64,000 bases of DNA from contig NZ_FOKC01000012.1 of the NCBI RefSeq assembly GCF_900112035.1, positions 1 through 64,000 on the forward strand. The letters are read 5' to 3'. Position numbers and translations under genes: made by a program. The notes under the pieces are model-generated. The model had not been told where the DNA came from, searched no databases, and was given only the letters and a program-made list of their open reading frames with translations. Positions 28,586-42,005 of the stretch are shown here, piece after piece; position 1 is the stretch's first letter; each line of letters begins with the position of its first letter. This stretch comes from Nocardioides alpinus (GTDB lineage: Bacteria > Actinomycetota > Actinomycetes > Propionibacteriales > Nocardioidaceae).

Positions 28586-28620
28586 GCGAGAAGACCCCCG
28601 CCGGAGCGGGGGTCTTCGCG
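28586..28620 (-). terminator. Strong hairpin terminator after metK
   Basis: A perfect 12-bp stem (GAAGACCCCCGC at 590-601 of this kilobase, loop CGGA, complement at 606-617) extends by further pairs on both sides. No U-tract follows, as is common in high-GC actinobacteria. It lies 24 nt after the metK stop and before the promoter of the M4 peptidase, so it separates the two units. Confidence 0.85.
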
Positions 28621-28643
28621 GTGACTGGTCTAGCGCAGGTGCC

Positions 28644-29846
<1,203 letters not shown>

Positions 29847-29927
29847 GTTGTACTCAATTCTTCCAAACATTGACGGGGGAACGGTTGACTCAAACGTACC
29901 TGCTGACCAGCATCCGGGACGGCTGTC

Positions 29928-31157
29928 TCACTCGGCGAATCGCCGGGAGACCTCGTCCCAGATGACGTGCGCGAGCGCGGTCTTGCTGCCCCGGGGCACC
30001 TCGACGGCTGCGCCGTCGGCACCGAGGATGACCGCTTCGTTGTCGGCGCTGCCGAACACCGCTCCCCCGCTCACGTCGTTGACGACGAGGAGGTCGCAGC
30101 CCTTGCGCGCGAGCTTGGCCCGGCCGAGGTCGAGGACCGAGCCCGTGGCGTCGCCGGTCTCGGCCGCGAAGCCGACGATGACCGCGTCCGGGCGGGCCCG
30201 GTCGTGCGAGATCTCGGCCAGGACGTCGGGGTTCTGGGTCAGCTCGATCGACGGCGAGGAGCCGTCGTCGGCCTTCTTGATCTTGGCGTCACTGACCGAG
30301 GTGGGTCGGAAGTCGGCGGGGGCCGCGGCCATCACCACGGCGTCGGCGGTCGCCGTCGCGGCGAGCACGGCCTCGCGCAGCTGGTCGGTCGTCTCCACCC
30401 GTACGACGCTGACGCCGGCGGGGTCGGCCAGCGACACGTTGGCGCTGACGAGCGTGACGTGCGCTCCCCGAGACGCGGCGGCCCGGGCCAGGGCGTAGCC
30501 CTGGAGGCCAGACGACCGGTTGCCGAGGAACCGGACCGGGTCGAGGTACTCACGCGTGCCGCCGGCGGAGACGACCACCTTGAGGCCGGAGAGGTCCTGC
30601 GGGGCGCCGCCCTGGTGGAGCCGGGCGCGGTCGAGGACGCCGCTCACGAGCTCGAAGATCTCGGCGGGCTCGGGAAGCCGGCCCTTGCCGGTGTCGGCGC
30701 CGGTGAGCCGGCCCTCGGCCGGCTCGATGACGATCGCGCCGCGCTGGCGCAGCGTGGCGACGTTGGCCTGCGTCGCGGGGTGCTCCCACATCTCGGTGTG
30801 CATCGCTGGGGCGAAGACCACCGGGCAGTGCGCCGTGAGGAGTGTGTTGGTGAGCAGGTCGTCGGCCAGCCCGTTGGCGGCCTTGGCGAGCAGGTCGGCG
30901 GTCGCCGGGGCGACGACGACCACGTCGGCCTGCTGGCCGATGCGTACGTGCGGCACGGCGTGCACGTCGCTCCACACGTCGGTGGAGACCGGCTTCCCCG
31001 AGAGCGCGGCCCAGGTGGGGGCGCCGACGAACTCGAGGGCCGCAGCCGTGGGCACGACGGTGACGTCGTGCCCCGACTCGGTGAAGCGACGCAGCAGCTC
31101 GCAGGCCTTGTAGGCCGCGATGCCGCCCGAGACGCCCAGGACGACCCTCGAGGTCAT
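29928..31157 (-). CDS. coaBC: Bifunctional phosphopantothenoylcysteine decarboxylase / phosphopantothenate--cysteine ligase
   Basis: CoaBC (Dfp) carries out two steps of coenzyme A synthesis. The N-terminal CoaC flavoprotein (about 1-180) has GVSGGIAAYKACELLR (8-23), the catalytic histidine in HAVPHVRIGQQADV, and FAPAMHTEMWEHPAT (about 114-128). The C-terminal CoaB domain (about 190-409) has VSAGGTREYLDPVRFLGNRS, with the nucleotide-binding segment and the dimer-interface region, and AAAPADFRP. The 409-residue length is usual. It lies 13 nt after rpoZ, as in Rv1390-Rv1391, and before metK. The unit runs mihF-gmk-rpoZ-coaBC-metK. Confidence 0.96.
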   Translation of the reverse strand: MTSRVVLGVSGGIAAYKACELLRRFTESGHDVTVVPTAAALEFVGAPTWAALSGKPVSTDVWSDVHAVPHVRIGQQADVVVVAPATADLLAKAANGLADDLLTNTLLTAHCPVVFAPAMHTEMWEHPATQANVATLRQRGAIVIEPAEGRLTGADTGKGRLPEPAEIFELVSGVLDRARLHQGGAPQDLSGLKVVVSAGGTREYLDPVRFLGNRSSGLQGYALARAAASRGAHVTLVSANVSLADPAGVSVVRVETTDQLREAVLAATATADAVVMAAAPADFRPTSVSDAKIKKADDGSSPSIELTQNPDVLAEISHDRARPDAVIVGFAAETGDATGSVLDLGRAKLARKGCDLLVVNDVSGGAVFGSADNEAVILGADGAAVEVPRGSKTALAHVIWDEVSRRFAE

Positions 31158-31170
31158 CGTGAGGCTCGCG

Positions 31171-31482
31171 TCACTCCGTGGCGTCGCCGGCAGCGGCCTC
31201 GGCGGCAGCGGCCTCGGCGGCGGGGTCGATGTCCTCGCAGGTCAGGAGGTCGTCGTTGATCTCGCGGAGCGCGATCGAGAGCGGCTTCTCCTGCACGTGG
31301 GTGTCCACGAGGGGACCGACGTACTCGAGCAGGCCCTCGCCGAGCTGGGAGTAGTAGGCGTTGATCTGGCGGGCGCGCTGGGCGCTGTAGAGCACCAGCT
31401 TGTACTTGCTGTCGGTCTTGGAGAGCAGGTCGTCGATCGAGGGGTTGGTGACGCCCTCGGCGGCGATGGTGGGAGAAGCCAC
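31171..31482 (-). CDS. rpoZ: DNA-directed RNA polymerase omega subunit
   Basis: RpoZ helps assemble RNA polymerase by holding the beta' subunit. The 103-residue protein has the family core: [20 protein letters not shown] (about 10-29), [15 protein letters not shown] (about 30-44), and [16 protein letters not shown] (about 65-80). The last 20 residues are Ala/Glu-rich. The start is a GTG at 31482 with a weak GAGG upstream. It lies 15 nt after gmk and 13 nt before coaBC, the universal gmk-rpoZ-coaBC order. Confidence 0.95.
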   Translation of the reverse strand: MASPTIAAEGVTNPSIDDLLSKTDSKYKLVLYSAQRARQINAYYSQLGEGLLEYVGPLVDTHVQEKPLSIALREINDDLLTCEDIDPAAEAAAAEAAAGDATE

Positions 31483-31497
31483 GGTGTTGGTGCCTCG

Positions 31498-32076
31498 CTA
31501 GTCAGATCGGTTGGAAACGGGTCCAACCATCAAGGCTACCAACTGCTCGGCTGCAGCGTGAACTTCGTGGTTGACGATGGTCACGTCGAACTCGCTCTCG
31601 GCGGCGAGCTCGGCCCGCGCGGTCTCGAGCCGACGCTCCCGCTCGGCCTCGCTCTCGGTGCCGCGGCCGACGAGACGGCGTACGAGCTCGTCCCACGACG
31701 GCGGCTTGAGGAAGACCAGCACCGCCTCCGGCATGTTCTCGCGCACCTGGCGCGCGCCCTGCAGGTCGATCTCGAGCATCGCCGGCTGGCCGGCGGTCAG
31801 GGCTGCGTCGACGGGTCCGCGGGGCGTGCCGTAGCGGGCCGCCTTGTGGACCACGGCCCACTCGAGCAGCTCGCCCTGGGCGACCATCGCGTCGAACTCG
31901 TCGTCGGAGACGAACCAGTAGTGGACGCCGTTCACCTCGCCGGGTCGCGGCGCCCGGGTGGTCGCGGAGACGGAGAGCCAGACCTCGGGGTGCCGGCGAC
32001 GTACGTCGGCCGCGACGGTGCCCTTGCCGACCGCGGTCGGACCGGCGAGGACGATCAGGCGGGAGGGCTCGGTCAC
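31498..32076 (-). CDS. gmk: Guanylate kinase
   Basis: Gmk phosphorylates GMP to GDP with ATP. The 192-residue enzyme has the P-loop [10 protein letters not shown] (11-20) and the GMP-binding segment [19 protein letters not shown] (about 36-54), then [14 protein letters not shown] and [13 protein letters not shown] (about 97-109). In this P-loop the usual GxGKST reads AVGKGT, as in many actinobacteria. The GTG at 32076 overlaps the mihF stop by 4 nt (GTGA), so the two are translationally coupled. rpoZ follows after 15 nt. Confidence 0.95.
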   Translation of the reverse strand: MTEPSRLIVLAGPTAVGKGTVAADVRRRHPEVWLSVSATTRAPRPGEVNGVHYWFVSDDEFDAMVAQGELLEWAVVHKAARYGTPRGPVDAALTAGQPAMLEIDLQGARQVRENMPEAVLVFLKPPSWDELVRRLVGRGTESEAERERRLETARAELAAESEFDVTIVNHEVHAAAEQLVALMVGPVSNRSD

Positions 32077-32396
32077 GACGCGTCGGGGCCGAACTCGCGC
32101 TCGAGCGCGGCGACCTGGTTGACGCCCAGGCCTCGCACCCGGCGGCTCTCGGCGATGCCGAGGCGCTCCATCGTCTGGCGGGCGCGGACGCGTCCGAGGC
32201 CGGGGACCGACTGCAGGAGCTCGACGACACGCATCTTGCCGATGACCTCGTTGGTGCGGCCCTCCTGCAGCACGTCGAGGATCGACCCACCGGAGTTCTT
32301 GAGGCGGTTCTTCACCTCGGCCCGCTCGCGTCGGGAGGCCGCAGCCTTGTCGAGGGCTGCCTGGCGCTGCTCGGGCGTCAGAGGGGGCAAGGCCAC
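32073..32396 (-). CDS. mihF: Actinobacterial integration host factor (mIHF)
   Basis: mIHF is a nucleoid-associated protein that bends DNA, unrelated in sequence to proteobacterial IHF. The 107-residue protein has a long N-terminal helix ([19 protein letters not shown]), then [18 protein letters not shown] (about 29-46) and the helix-hairpin-helix-type segment [20 protein letters not shown] (about 64-83), followed by [10 protein letters not shown]. The GTG at 32396 has AAGGA about 8 nt upstream. It is coupled to gmk by a 4-nt overlap. The order pyrF...mihF-gmk-rpoZ matches Rv1385-Rv1390. Confidence 0.95.
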   Translation of the reverse strand: MALPPLTPEQRQAALDKAAASRRERAEVKNRLKNSGGSILDVLQEGRTNEVIGKMRVVELLQSVPGLGRVRARQTMERLGIAESRRVRGLGVNQVAALEREFGPDAS

Positions 32397-32526
32397 GAAA
32401 GCTGTCCTTCTGCATCGGATTGAGGTGGGTCCGGCTCGGTTCGGGTCAATCTAGTCAGAACGCGACGGGGCAGGCAATCGGGCCACCACCACCGGGCGGC
32501 GGAGTGATCCTCGCAACAGGGGCGGA

Positions 32527-33510
32527 TCACTCCGTCTGGTCGATCGTGATCGTCTTCGTCTCGATCTCGGGGCCGTCGCTGCCCTGGGCGATCCCCACGG
32601 GGTCGTCTGTGAGGGCCTCGAGCGTGTAGGTCCCGGAAGGCCAGCCGGTGGTGTCCAGGACGTACGTCCAGGGGAAGAGCCGCCCGCAGCACTGCTCGGC
32701 CTGCGCGCCGTCCTCGAGGACGACCCGGCCCCGCTGGTCCCGGACCCGCACCCCGACGGTGCCCTCGAAGGACTCTGCGAGGCCGGAGACCTCCACCACC
32801 CCGTCGACCGGGGACCCGTCCGCGGGCGTGAGGATGTTGACCGCGCTCAGCACCCCGCTGTGGTGGGCTGCCAGGTAGGTGTCGTCGGGGCCGGTCGCCG
32901 GCACTCCCAGCAGGTCCGTGACGGGATCGTCGTCGCGACCGGTGCTGAACCTGACGGGCGCCCGGATCCCGCCGACCGAGTGCAGGGTCCACACCACCTG
33001 CTGGATCGCCAGGTGCGCCTCCCGCATCGACGTGCCCGCGGGTCGCCGGGTCCGCCGACCGTCGCGCAGGCGCACCCGGTAGTAGCCCTCGTCCCCGTCC
33101 CAGAAGAGCCTGACGGAGGCGATGGCACCGCCGCTCCACAGCGACGTGTAGTCCGGGTCCACGGGAGCACCACCCGTCGCCTCGCGCGTCGCCGGCAACA
33201 GGTCGCCGCGCCCGTCGAACGTCGACTGCTCGGCGAAGAGCAGCAGCTCACCGGTGCGAGCGCGACGTCCGGCGTAGTAGACGAGCCCCGTCGGCGGCGC
33301 CGCAGCGGCACCGAGGCGCCCGCTGGTGCGTTCCTCTCCGGGCTCCGCCGCGGGAGTCGGGTCGTCCTGGGTGGACGTCGCGCTCGGCGCCTGTGAGGGC
33401 GGCGGCGAGGGGGCGTCGGCCTCGGTCCCGGTGCTGGTGCAGCCGGCGAGCGCGCCCACCACCGCGAGTGCGGCAGCGAGGGCGGTCCACCAGGACCGGT
33501 CGGTGCTCAT
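32527..33510 (-). CDS. Lipoprotein with GerMN and Gmad2 (immunoglobulin-like) domains
   Basis: This is a 327-residue predicted lipoprotein. The lipobox is in VVGALAGCTSTGTE (cysteine about 23). A Pro/Ser/Thr-rich linker (about 25-70) is followed by a GerMN-like domain (TGLVYYAGRRARTGELLLF to SVGGIRAPVRFS, about 74-210) and a C-terminal Gmad2 Ig-like domain (VDGVVEVSGLAESFEGTVGV, about 237-256). This GerMN-Gmad2 layout occurs in surface lipoproteins of actinobacteria, and relatives are often labelled sporulation/germination domains although these bacteria do not sporulate. Its ATG overlaps the stop of the preceding lipoprotein by 4 nt. The function is unknown. Confidence 0.8.
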   Translation of the reverse strand: MSTDRSWWTALAAALAVVGALAGCTSTGTEADAPSPPPSQAPSATSTQDDPTPAAEPGEERTSGRLGAAAAPPTGLVYYAGRRARTGELLLFAEQSTFDGRGDLLPATREATGGAPVDPDYTSLWSGGAIASVRLFWDGDEGYYRVRLRDGRRTRRPAGTSMREAHLAIQQVVWTLHSVGGIRAPVRFSTGRDDDPVTDLLGVPATGPDDTYLAAHHSGVLSAVNILTPADGSPVDGVVEVSGLAESFEGTVGVRVRDQRGRVVLEDGAQAEQCCGRLFPWTYVLDTTGWPSGTYTLEALTDDPVGIAQGSDGPEIETKTITIDQTE

Positions 33511-33944
33511 CGCGACAGCGGCGTCCCGCACACGTCCAGCGCGTGCTGCTCCACCGCTGCCATCGCGGTGACGGTCTGCTCGGACCCGACAGTGCGGGCG
33601 GCGGCCTCGATCTCCGCGCGGGCCCCGTCGTCGAGATCGGCGGGCGGGTCGTCGGCGGCGTACGTCGACGGGTCGACGCCGTGCTCGGTGAGGACGTCCT
33701 CGAGCTCCCGCAGCGGGTCGACGACGGCGGCCCAGTCGTCGGCGATGTCGCGGGGTGCTGCCTCGCGGAGGTCGTCGTAGGTGTCGAGCGCACCGAACAG
33801 TGCGCCCGCGTCCTCGGAGGCGGCGATGTCCGAGAGTGCGGCCTGGTGCTCCTCGACCTTGTCGCAGTAGTCGGCCTGCGGGTCGTCGGAGCAGCCAGAG
33901 GCGAGGAGGCAGACGAGGAGCGGGACGACGACGAGCGGTCTCAC
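33507..33944 (-). CDS. Small lipoprotein of unknown function
   Basis: This is a 145-residue predicted lipoprotein. It has a short signal (VRPLVVVPLLVCLLASGCSD) with the lipobox cysteine at about 18. The mature part is acidic and helical (ADYCDKVEEHQAALSDIAAS; LDTYDDLREAAPRDIADDW), with two cysteines (YCDK and DVCGTP) that could pair. It resembles small actinobacterial lipoproteins annotated only as hypothetical. Its GTG overlaps the pyrF stop by 4 nt and its stop overlaps the next lipoprotein by 4 nt, so it is locked into the pyr transcript by translational coupling. Why a surface protein is made with UMP enzymes is unclear. Confidence 0.75.
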   Translation of the reverse strand: MRPLVVVPLLVCLLASGCSDDPQADYCDKVEEHQAALSDIAASEDAGALFGALDTYDDLREAAPRDIADDWAAVVDPLRELEDVLTEHGVDPSTYAADDPPADLDDGARAEIEAAARTVGSEQTVTAMAAVEQHALDVCGTPLSR

Positions 33945-34765
33945 ACGCCCAACTCTTGCACGGCGGAGGTGCCGCGCAGGGCCGCGTCGCGCAGGGCAGT
34001 GACGTCGGGCCCGGCCTGCAGGACCTCGCGCGAGGAGCTGGGCAGCGCCCAGCGGGCGGAGGTGCCGAAGATCCGGGCCAGGTCGGCGGTCGTGCCGCCC
34101 TGGGCGCCGTAGCCGGGCACGAGGAACGGGCCGTTGATGTCGAGGTCCTCGTCGTGGTCGCCGATGGTCGCCCCGACGACGGCACCGAAGGAGCCCACCG
34201 GCGTGGCGCCCGCGTTGAGGTGGCGGAGGTGGTCGAGCATCGCCCCGGCGACCGTGCCCCCGCCGGTCTGCGCGCGCTGGACCTCGGGGCCCTCCTTGTT
34301 GGAGGTGAGCGCGAGGACGAACAGGCCAGCGCCGTGCTGGTGGCACGCGTCCACCATCGGGTCCAGCGAGCCGAAGCCGAGGTAGGGGCTGGCGGTGATC
34401 GCGTCGGAGGCGAGCGGCGAGGTCGGGTCGAGGTAGGCGTCGGCGTACGCCTGGCTGGTCGAGCCGATGTCGCCGCGCTTGACGTCGAGCAGCACCAGCG
34501 CACCGGCGGCGCGGGACTCGGCGATGACGCGCTCCAGCACCGCGATGCCGCGGCTGCCGAAACGCTCGTAGAACGCGCTCTGCGGCTTCACGACGCTGAC
34601 CACAGGCGCCACGGCCTCCACCACGGTGAGGGCGAAGCGTTCGAGGGACGCGACGTCGTCGTCGAGGCCCCACTCCTTGAGGAGGGCGGCGTGGGGGTCG
34701 ATGCCCACGCAGAAGCGACCGCGCTCCTCGATCGCCTGGGCCAGCCGGGTGCCGAACGGGGTCAT
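33941..34765 (-). CDS. pyrF: Orotidine 5'-phosphate decarboxylase
   Basis: PyrF decarboxylates OMP to UMP, the last step of the pathway. The 274-residue size and sequence fit the longer type-2 form (mycobacterial type). The catalytic Lys/Asp set is in LVLLDVKRGDIGSTSQAYAD (about 91-110), and the phosphate-binding end is VPGYGAQGG (about 216-224). FCVGIDPHAALLKEWG (about 18-33) is characteristic. The start overlaps the preceding DHODH-like gene (ATGA) and the end overlaps the lipoprotein gene (GTGA). Orotate phosphoribosyltransferase (pyrE) is not in this window. Confidence 0.96.
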   Translation of the reverse strand: MTPFGTRLAQAIEERGRFCVGIDPHAALLKEWGLDDDVASLERFALTVVEAVAPVVSVVKPQSAFYERFGSRGIAVLERVIAESRAAGALVLLDVKRGDIGSTSQAYADAYLDPTSPLASDAITASPYLGFGSLDPMVDACHQHGAGLFVLALTSNKEGPEVQRAQTGGGTVAGAMLDHLRHLNAGATPVGSFGAVVGATIGDHDEDLDINGPFLVPGYGAQGGTTADLARIFGTSARWALPSSSREVLQAGPDVTALRDAALRGTSAVQELGV

Positions 34766-35598
34766 GGGTCCTCCTGGTGGGACGTCTCGAGGTCGGCCCT
34801 GAGGCGGGCCAGCGTGGTCGGGTCGTGGAGCAGGGCGGTGCCGACCTGGACCGCCGAGGCGCCGGCACGCAGGTAGGCGGTGGCGGAGGCGGCGTCGCGT
34901 ACGCCGCCGCAGGCGATCAGGGGGACCTCGGGCACGGTCTGGTGGACGGTGGCCACGCATCGCAGGGCGATCGGTGCGATCGCGGGACCGCTGAGTCCGC
35001 CCGCCCTCCCGTCGGGGAAGGCGGCCGGGACGGCGTTGCCGACCACGACTGCCGTCGCGCCGGCCTCGTGGCAGGAGCGGGCGCCCTCGACGATGCGCGA
35101 GACATCGGGGCGGAGCTTGGCCAGCACGGGCCGGTCGGCGGGGAACTCACGACGTACGGCGGCGATGACACTGGCCGAGTGGTACGGCTCGCGGACCTCG
35201 AAGAGCCCGACCCCGACCTCGTCGGGAGCGCCGACGTTGACCTCCAGCCCCGCGACGCCGGGCGCGCGGCTGAGGCGGCGTGCGAGGTCGGCGTACTCCC
35301 CCATCGTCGCGCCGGCGATCGACACGATGACGCGCGCACCCGCGCGGACCAGCCACGGCAGCTCGGTCGCGAGGAAGTGCTCGAGGCCGGGGTTGGGCAG
35401 GCCGACCGCGTTGACAATCCCCCCTGGCACCTCGACGAGGCGCGGCCCAGGGCCACCGGGCCGGGCGTCGAGGGTGATCGAACGGGTGACGAAGTCGAGA
35501 CCGTCGAGCCCTGCTGGTCCGAGGTAGGGCTCCAGCTCGCGTCCGGTGCCACCGCAGCCCGCGGCGACCATGACCGGGCCGGGCACCCGCGCGCTCAC
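34762..35598 (-). CDS. Class 1B-like dihydroorotate dehydrogenase catalytic-subunit homologue, key residues changed
   Basis: This is a 278-residue FMN-type TIM-barrel protein of the class 1 dihydroorotate dehydrogenase family, coupled by ATGA overlaps to pyrK (upstream) and pyrF (downstream). The substrate loop NAVGLPNPG (63-71) and GNAVPA (about 180-185) are conserved. However, the catalytic-base motif NxSCPN reads NVGAPD (121-126), so Cys is Ala and the second Asn is Asp. The FMN/substrate lysine in the usual VTKTVT segment reads VTRSIT (Arg 39). No serine replaces the cysteine. It may be an inactive or re-purposed subunit; the family assignment itself is secure. A normal class 2 pyrD lies two genes upstream. 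Confidence 0.8.
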   Translation of the reverse strand: MSARVPGPVMVAAGCGGTGRELEPYLGPAGLDGLDFVTRSITLDARPGGPGPRLVEVPGGIVNAVGLPNPGLEHFLATELPWLVRAGARVIVSIAGATMGEYADLARRLSRAPGVAGLEVNVGAPDEVGVGLFEVREPYHSASVIAAVRREFPADRPVLAKLRPDVSRIVEGARSCHEAGATAVVVGNAVPAAFPDGRAGGLSGPAIAPIALRCVATVHQTVPEVPLIACGGVRDAASATAYLRAGASAVQVGTALLHDPTTLARLRADLETSHQEDP

Positions 35599-36404
35599 AT
35601 TGCCTCCCAGCGGACGCGGTCGCCCCGGACGACCGGTCCCTCGGTGCAGGCACGGATGACCCGGTCCACGCCGTCCTCACCGACCACCGGGAGCGGGCAC
35701 CCGTGGCACAGGCCGGTGCCGCACGGGGTGGGAACCTCGACCGCCACCTGGCTCCAGGCTCCGGCGCGTTCGGCCGCTGCGGCCGCTGCGCGGATCACAG
35801 CGGTGGGACCGGCGGCGTAGACGACGTCGGCGTTGCTGCGGACCAGCAGGTCGTCGACGTGGTCGGCCACCGTGCCGCGCTGGCCCACGGAGCCGTCGGC
35901 GGTGAGGACCGTGACGGAGCGGGCCGAGCGCCGCGCCTCGAGGGCGGAGAGCAGGTGCGCCTCGTCGGGGGCGCTGACGAGCAGGGAGACCTGGCAACCG
36001 CGCTCGCGCAGCCGCTCGGCCAGCGGGAACAGGGGCGCCGCGGCGTAGCCCTCGCCCACGAGCAGGCAGGAGACCGGGTCCTTGGGCAGGGCGAACGGAC
36101 GCCCCAGAGGGCCGGTGATCGTCACGCGCGCGCCCACCGGTTGCGCGGCCAGCCACGCCGTGCCGCTCCCCCGGGTCTCGACCACGACGTCGAGGGTGGG
36201 CCCGAAGGCGCTGGACGCGCGGACACGGTGGACCCACAGCGCTCGTCGGGCGACGTGCCCCTCGACGGTGACCGCGACGAAGTTGCCGGCCCGGAAGCTC
36301 TCCGGGACGCCGGGAGCCGTGAGGGTGAGGTGCCGGTAGCCGCCGATGCGTTTCGTCGCCACGACCTCGCCGGTGACGTGCACCGGCGCGCGCGACTCAG
36401 CCAT
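35595..36404 (-). CDS. pyrK: Dihydroorotate dehydrogenase electron transfer subunit (PyrK)
   Basis: PyrK carries FAD and a [2Fe-2S] cluster and passes electrons from class 1B DHODH to NAD. The 269-residue protein has a ferredoxin-reductase-like barrel (ESFRAGNFVAVTVEG, about 34-48), the segment RRALWVHRV where family members bind FAD, a nucleotide domain (LVGEGYAAAPLFPLAERL, about 113-130) and the cluster motif CGTGLCHGCPLPV plus CTEGPV, four cysteines in all. It begins 18 nt after the pyrD stop and its TGA overlaps the DHODH-like gene. The partner has lost its catalytic cysteine, so the complex's reaction is open. Confidence 0.88.
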   Translation of the reverse strand: MAESRAPVHVTGEVVATKRIGGYRHLTLTAPGVPESFRAGNFVAVTVEGHVARRALWVHRVRASSAFGPTLDVVVETRGSGTAWLAAQPVGARVTITGPLGRPFALPKDPVSCLLVGEGYAAAPLFPLAERLRERGCQVSLLVSAPDEAHLLSALEARRSARSVTVLTADGSVGQRGTVADHVDDLLVRSNADVVYAAGPTAVIRAAAAAAERAGAWSQVAVEVPTPCGTGLCHGCPLPVVGEDGVDRVIRACTEGPVVRGDRVRWEAM

Positions 36405-36422
36405 GGGCCTCGGGCATCCGTG

Positions 36423-37462
36423 TCACGTGCCCTGGGCCAGTCCCCGCACGATGCGGCGCGGCCACAGCGGGCCTTCGTAGACGAACCCGGTGTAGCCCTG
36501 CAGGAGGTCCGCCCCGGCCTCGAGCCGGCGCCGTGCGTCGTCGACGGTGGTGATGCCACCCACGCCGATCAGCGTGAGGTCGGCCCCGACCCGCTGGCGG
36601 AGGAGGCGTACGACCTCCTCGGACCGCTGGGTGAGTGGCCGACCGCTGAGTCCACCGGCGCCGACCTGCTCCACGACCTCCGGTGCAGTGGCGAGGCCGT
36701 CGCGGCTGATCGTGGTGTTGGTGGCGATGATGCCGTCGAGGCCGCTCGCGAGGGCGAGGTCGGCGACCGCGAGCACGTCGTCGTCGCTGAGGTCGGGGGC
36801 GATCTTCACCAGGAGCGGCACCCGGTGGTCGGGGCGCACCTCGTCGGCGCGACGGCGTACGGCGTCGAGCAGGGGCGCGAGCTTCTCGACGGCCTGCAGG
36901 TCGCGCAGCCCGGGGGTGTTGGGCGAGGAGACGTTGACGACGAGGTAGTCGGCGTAGGGGGCGAGCAGTCCCGCCGACTTCTCGTAGTCACGGGACGCCT
37001 CCTCCTCGGGGACGACCTTGGTCTTGCCGATGTTGACACCGAGGATCACCTCGTCGGTCGAGCGGCGTCGAGACTCGCGCCACGCGGCCAACCGCCGCGC
37101 CACCACCTCGGCGCCGTCGTTGTTGAACCCCATCCGGTTGACGATCGCCCGGTCGGCAGTCAACCGGAACAGCCTCGGCTGCGGGTTGCCCGGCTGGCCC
37201 TCGCCGGTCACGGTGCCGATCTCGACGTGGCCGAACCCGAGCGCGGCGAGTCCGTCGATGCCGACGGCGTTCTTGTCGAAGCCGGCCGCGAGGCCGAGCG
37301 GGTGCGGGAACGACAGGCCCAGCGCCCGCACGGGCGCCGACGGCATCCGCAGGACGCGCCCGGTCACCGGCACCGCCGCCCGGACCGCGCGGAACGCCGC
37401 GCGGTGGATGCGTTCGGGGTCGACCCGGGTCAGGGCCTGCTCGAAGAGGACGTCGTACGGCT

Positions 37463-37466
<4 letters not shown>
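36423..37466 (-). CDS. pyrD: Class 2 (quinone-dependent) dihydroorotate dehydrogenase
   Basis: PyrD oxidises dihydroorotate to orotate and passes electrons to membrane quinone. The 347-residue enzyme has an N-terminal membrane-associating helix ([20 protein letters not shown]), then [17 protein letters not shown] (about 57-73), [17 protein letters not shown] (about 110-126) and the catalytic-serine motif [15 protein letters not shown] (about 178-192). FMN contacts are in [11 protein letters not shown] and GVGGITT. The ATG overlaps the carB stop (ATGA). This is a normal class 2 enzyme sufficient for the pathway, which makes the downstream pyrK and DHODH-like genes seem redundant. Confidence 0.96.
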
Positions 37467-40831
<3,365 letters not shown>

Positions 40832-40832
40832 G

Positions 40833-42002
40833 TCAGGCCTCCGTCGGGCTGGTCGAGCGTGTCGGAACCGACCCCATGAGATCGGCGAAGCGGTCGAAGA
40901 GGTACGCCGCATCGTGCGGGCCGGCGGCCGCCTCGGGGTGGTACTGGACGGAGAAGCTGGTGAGGGCGCCCGCTGCGTCGCGCAGCTCGAGCCCCTCGAC
41001 GACGTCGTCGTTGAGGCAGACGTGGCTGACCGTGACCTCCCCGAACTCCGTGCTGGTCGAGCCCTCGAGCGGCGCGTCGACCGCGAAGCCGTGGTTGTGC
41101 GCGGTGACCTCGACCTTGCCGGTCGTGCGGTCCATCACCGGTTGGTTGATGCCGCGGTGGCCGTACTTGAGCTTGTAGGTGCCGAAGCCGAGTGCGCGAC
41201 CGAAGAGCTGGTTGCCGAAGCAGATGCCGAAGTAGGGCAGGCCGGCGCGCAGCGCCCCCTGCAGCAGCTCGACCTGGGCGGTCGTGGCCGCAGGGTCGCC
41301 GGGGCCGTTGGAGAAGAACAGTCCGTCGGGGGCGACCGCCTGCACGTCCTCGAGGCTCGAGGTCGCGGGCAGCACGTGCACCTCGATGCCGCGCTCGCTC
41401 ATCATCCGGGGCGTGCTGGCCTTGATGCCGAGGTCGATCGCAGCGACCGTGAACCGCTTCTCGCCCTGCGCCGGCACGACGTAGGGCTCAGGGGTGGAGA
41501 CCGCCTCGCTGAGGTTGGCGCCGGCCATCTCGCCGGACTCCAGCACCCGCTGGAGCAGCCGCTCGGGGTCGCTCTCGGTGGTGGAGATCCCGACGCGCAT
41601 GGCGCCGCGCTCGCGGAGGTGGCGCGTCAGTGCCCGGGTGTCGATGCCGGAGATGCCGACGACACCCTGGTCACGCAGCTCGTCGTCGAGGGTGCGGACG
41701 CTGCGCCAGTTGGACGGCACGCGGGCGGGGTCGCGGACGACGTAGCCGGCGACCCAGATGCGCGAGGACTCCTGGTCCTCGTCGTTCATCCCGGTGTTGC
41801 CGATGTGCGGGGCCGTCATCACCACGACCTGGCGGTGGTAGCTCGGGTCGGTCAACGTCTCCTGGTAGCCGGACATGCCGGTGGAGAACACCGCCTCGCC
41901 GAAGGTCTCGCCGACGGCGCCGAACGACTCACCGCGAAAGGTGCGTCCGTCCTCGAGCACGAGCAGTGCTGATCGGGGCTGGGCTGGGGCAGGCAGAGCC
42001 AT
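40833..42002 (-). CDS. carA: Carbamoyl-phosphate synthase small subunit
   Basis: CarA is the glutamine amidotransferase that supplies ammonia to CarB. The 389-residue protein has the N-terminal CPSase domain ([20 protein letters not shown], about 15-34; [17 protein letters not shown], about 39-55) and a class I GATase domain with the catalytic cysteine in [16 protein letters not shown] (about 264-279) and His/Glu in [12 protein letters not shown] (about 355-366). The ATG at 42002 has GGAGG 6 nt upstream. It heads the second pyr transcript and has a PyrR-type leader of its own, nearly identical to that of pyrR. Confidence 0.97.
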   Translation of the reverse strand: MALPAPAQPRSALLVLEDGRTFRGESFGAVGETFGEAVFSTGMSGYQETLTDPSYHRQVVVMTAPHIGNTGMNDEDQESSRIWVAGYVVRDPARVPSNWRSVRTLDDELRDQGVVGISGIDTRALTRHLRERGAMRVGISTTESDPERLLQRVLESGEMAGANLSEAVSTPEPYVVPAQGEKRFTVAAIDLGIKASTPRMMSERGIEVHVLPATSSLEDVQAVAPDGLFFSNGPGDPAATTAQVELLQGALRAGLPYFGICFGNQLFGRALGFGTYKLKYGHRGINQPVMDRTTGKVEVTAHNHGFAVDAPLEGSTSTEFGEVTVSHVCLNDDVVEGLELRDAAGALTSFSVQYHPEAAAGPHDAAYLFDRFADLMGSVPTRSTSPTEA

Positions 42003-42005
42003 GCC

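Noticed and set aside
29847-29927. SAM riboswitch upstream of metK
   Set aside because: Only 80 nt, with no conserved stems or core sequence that I could recognise.
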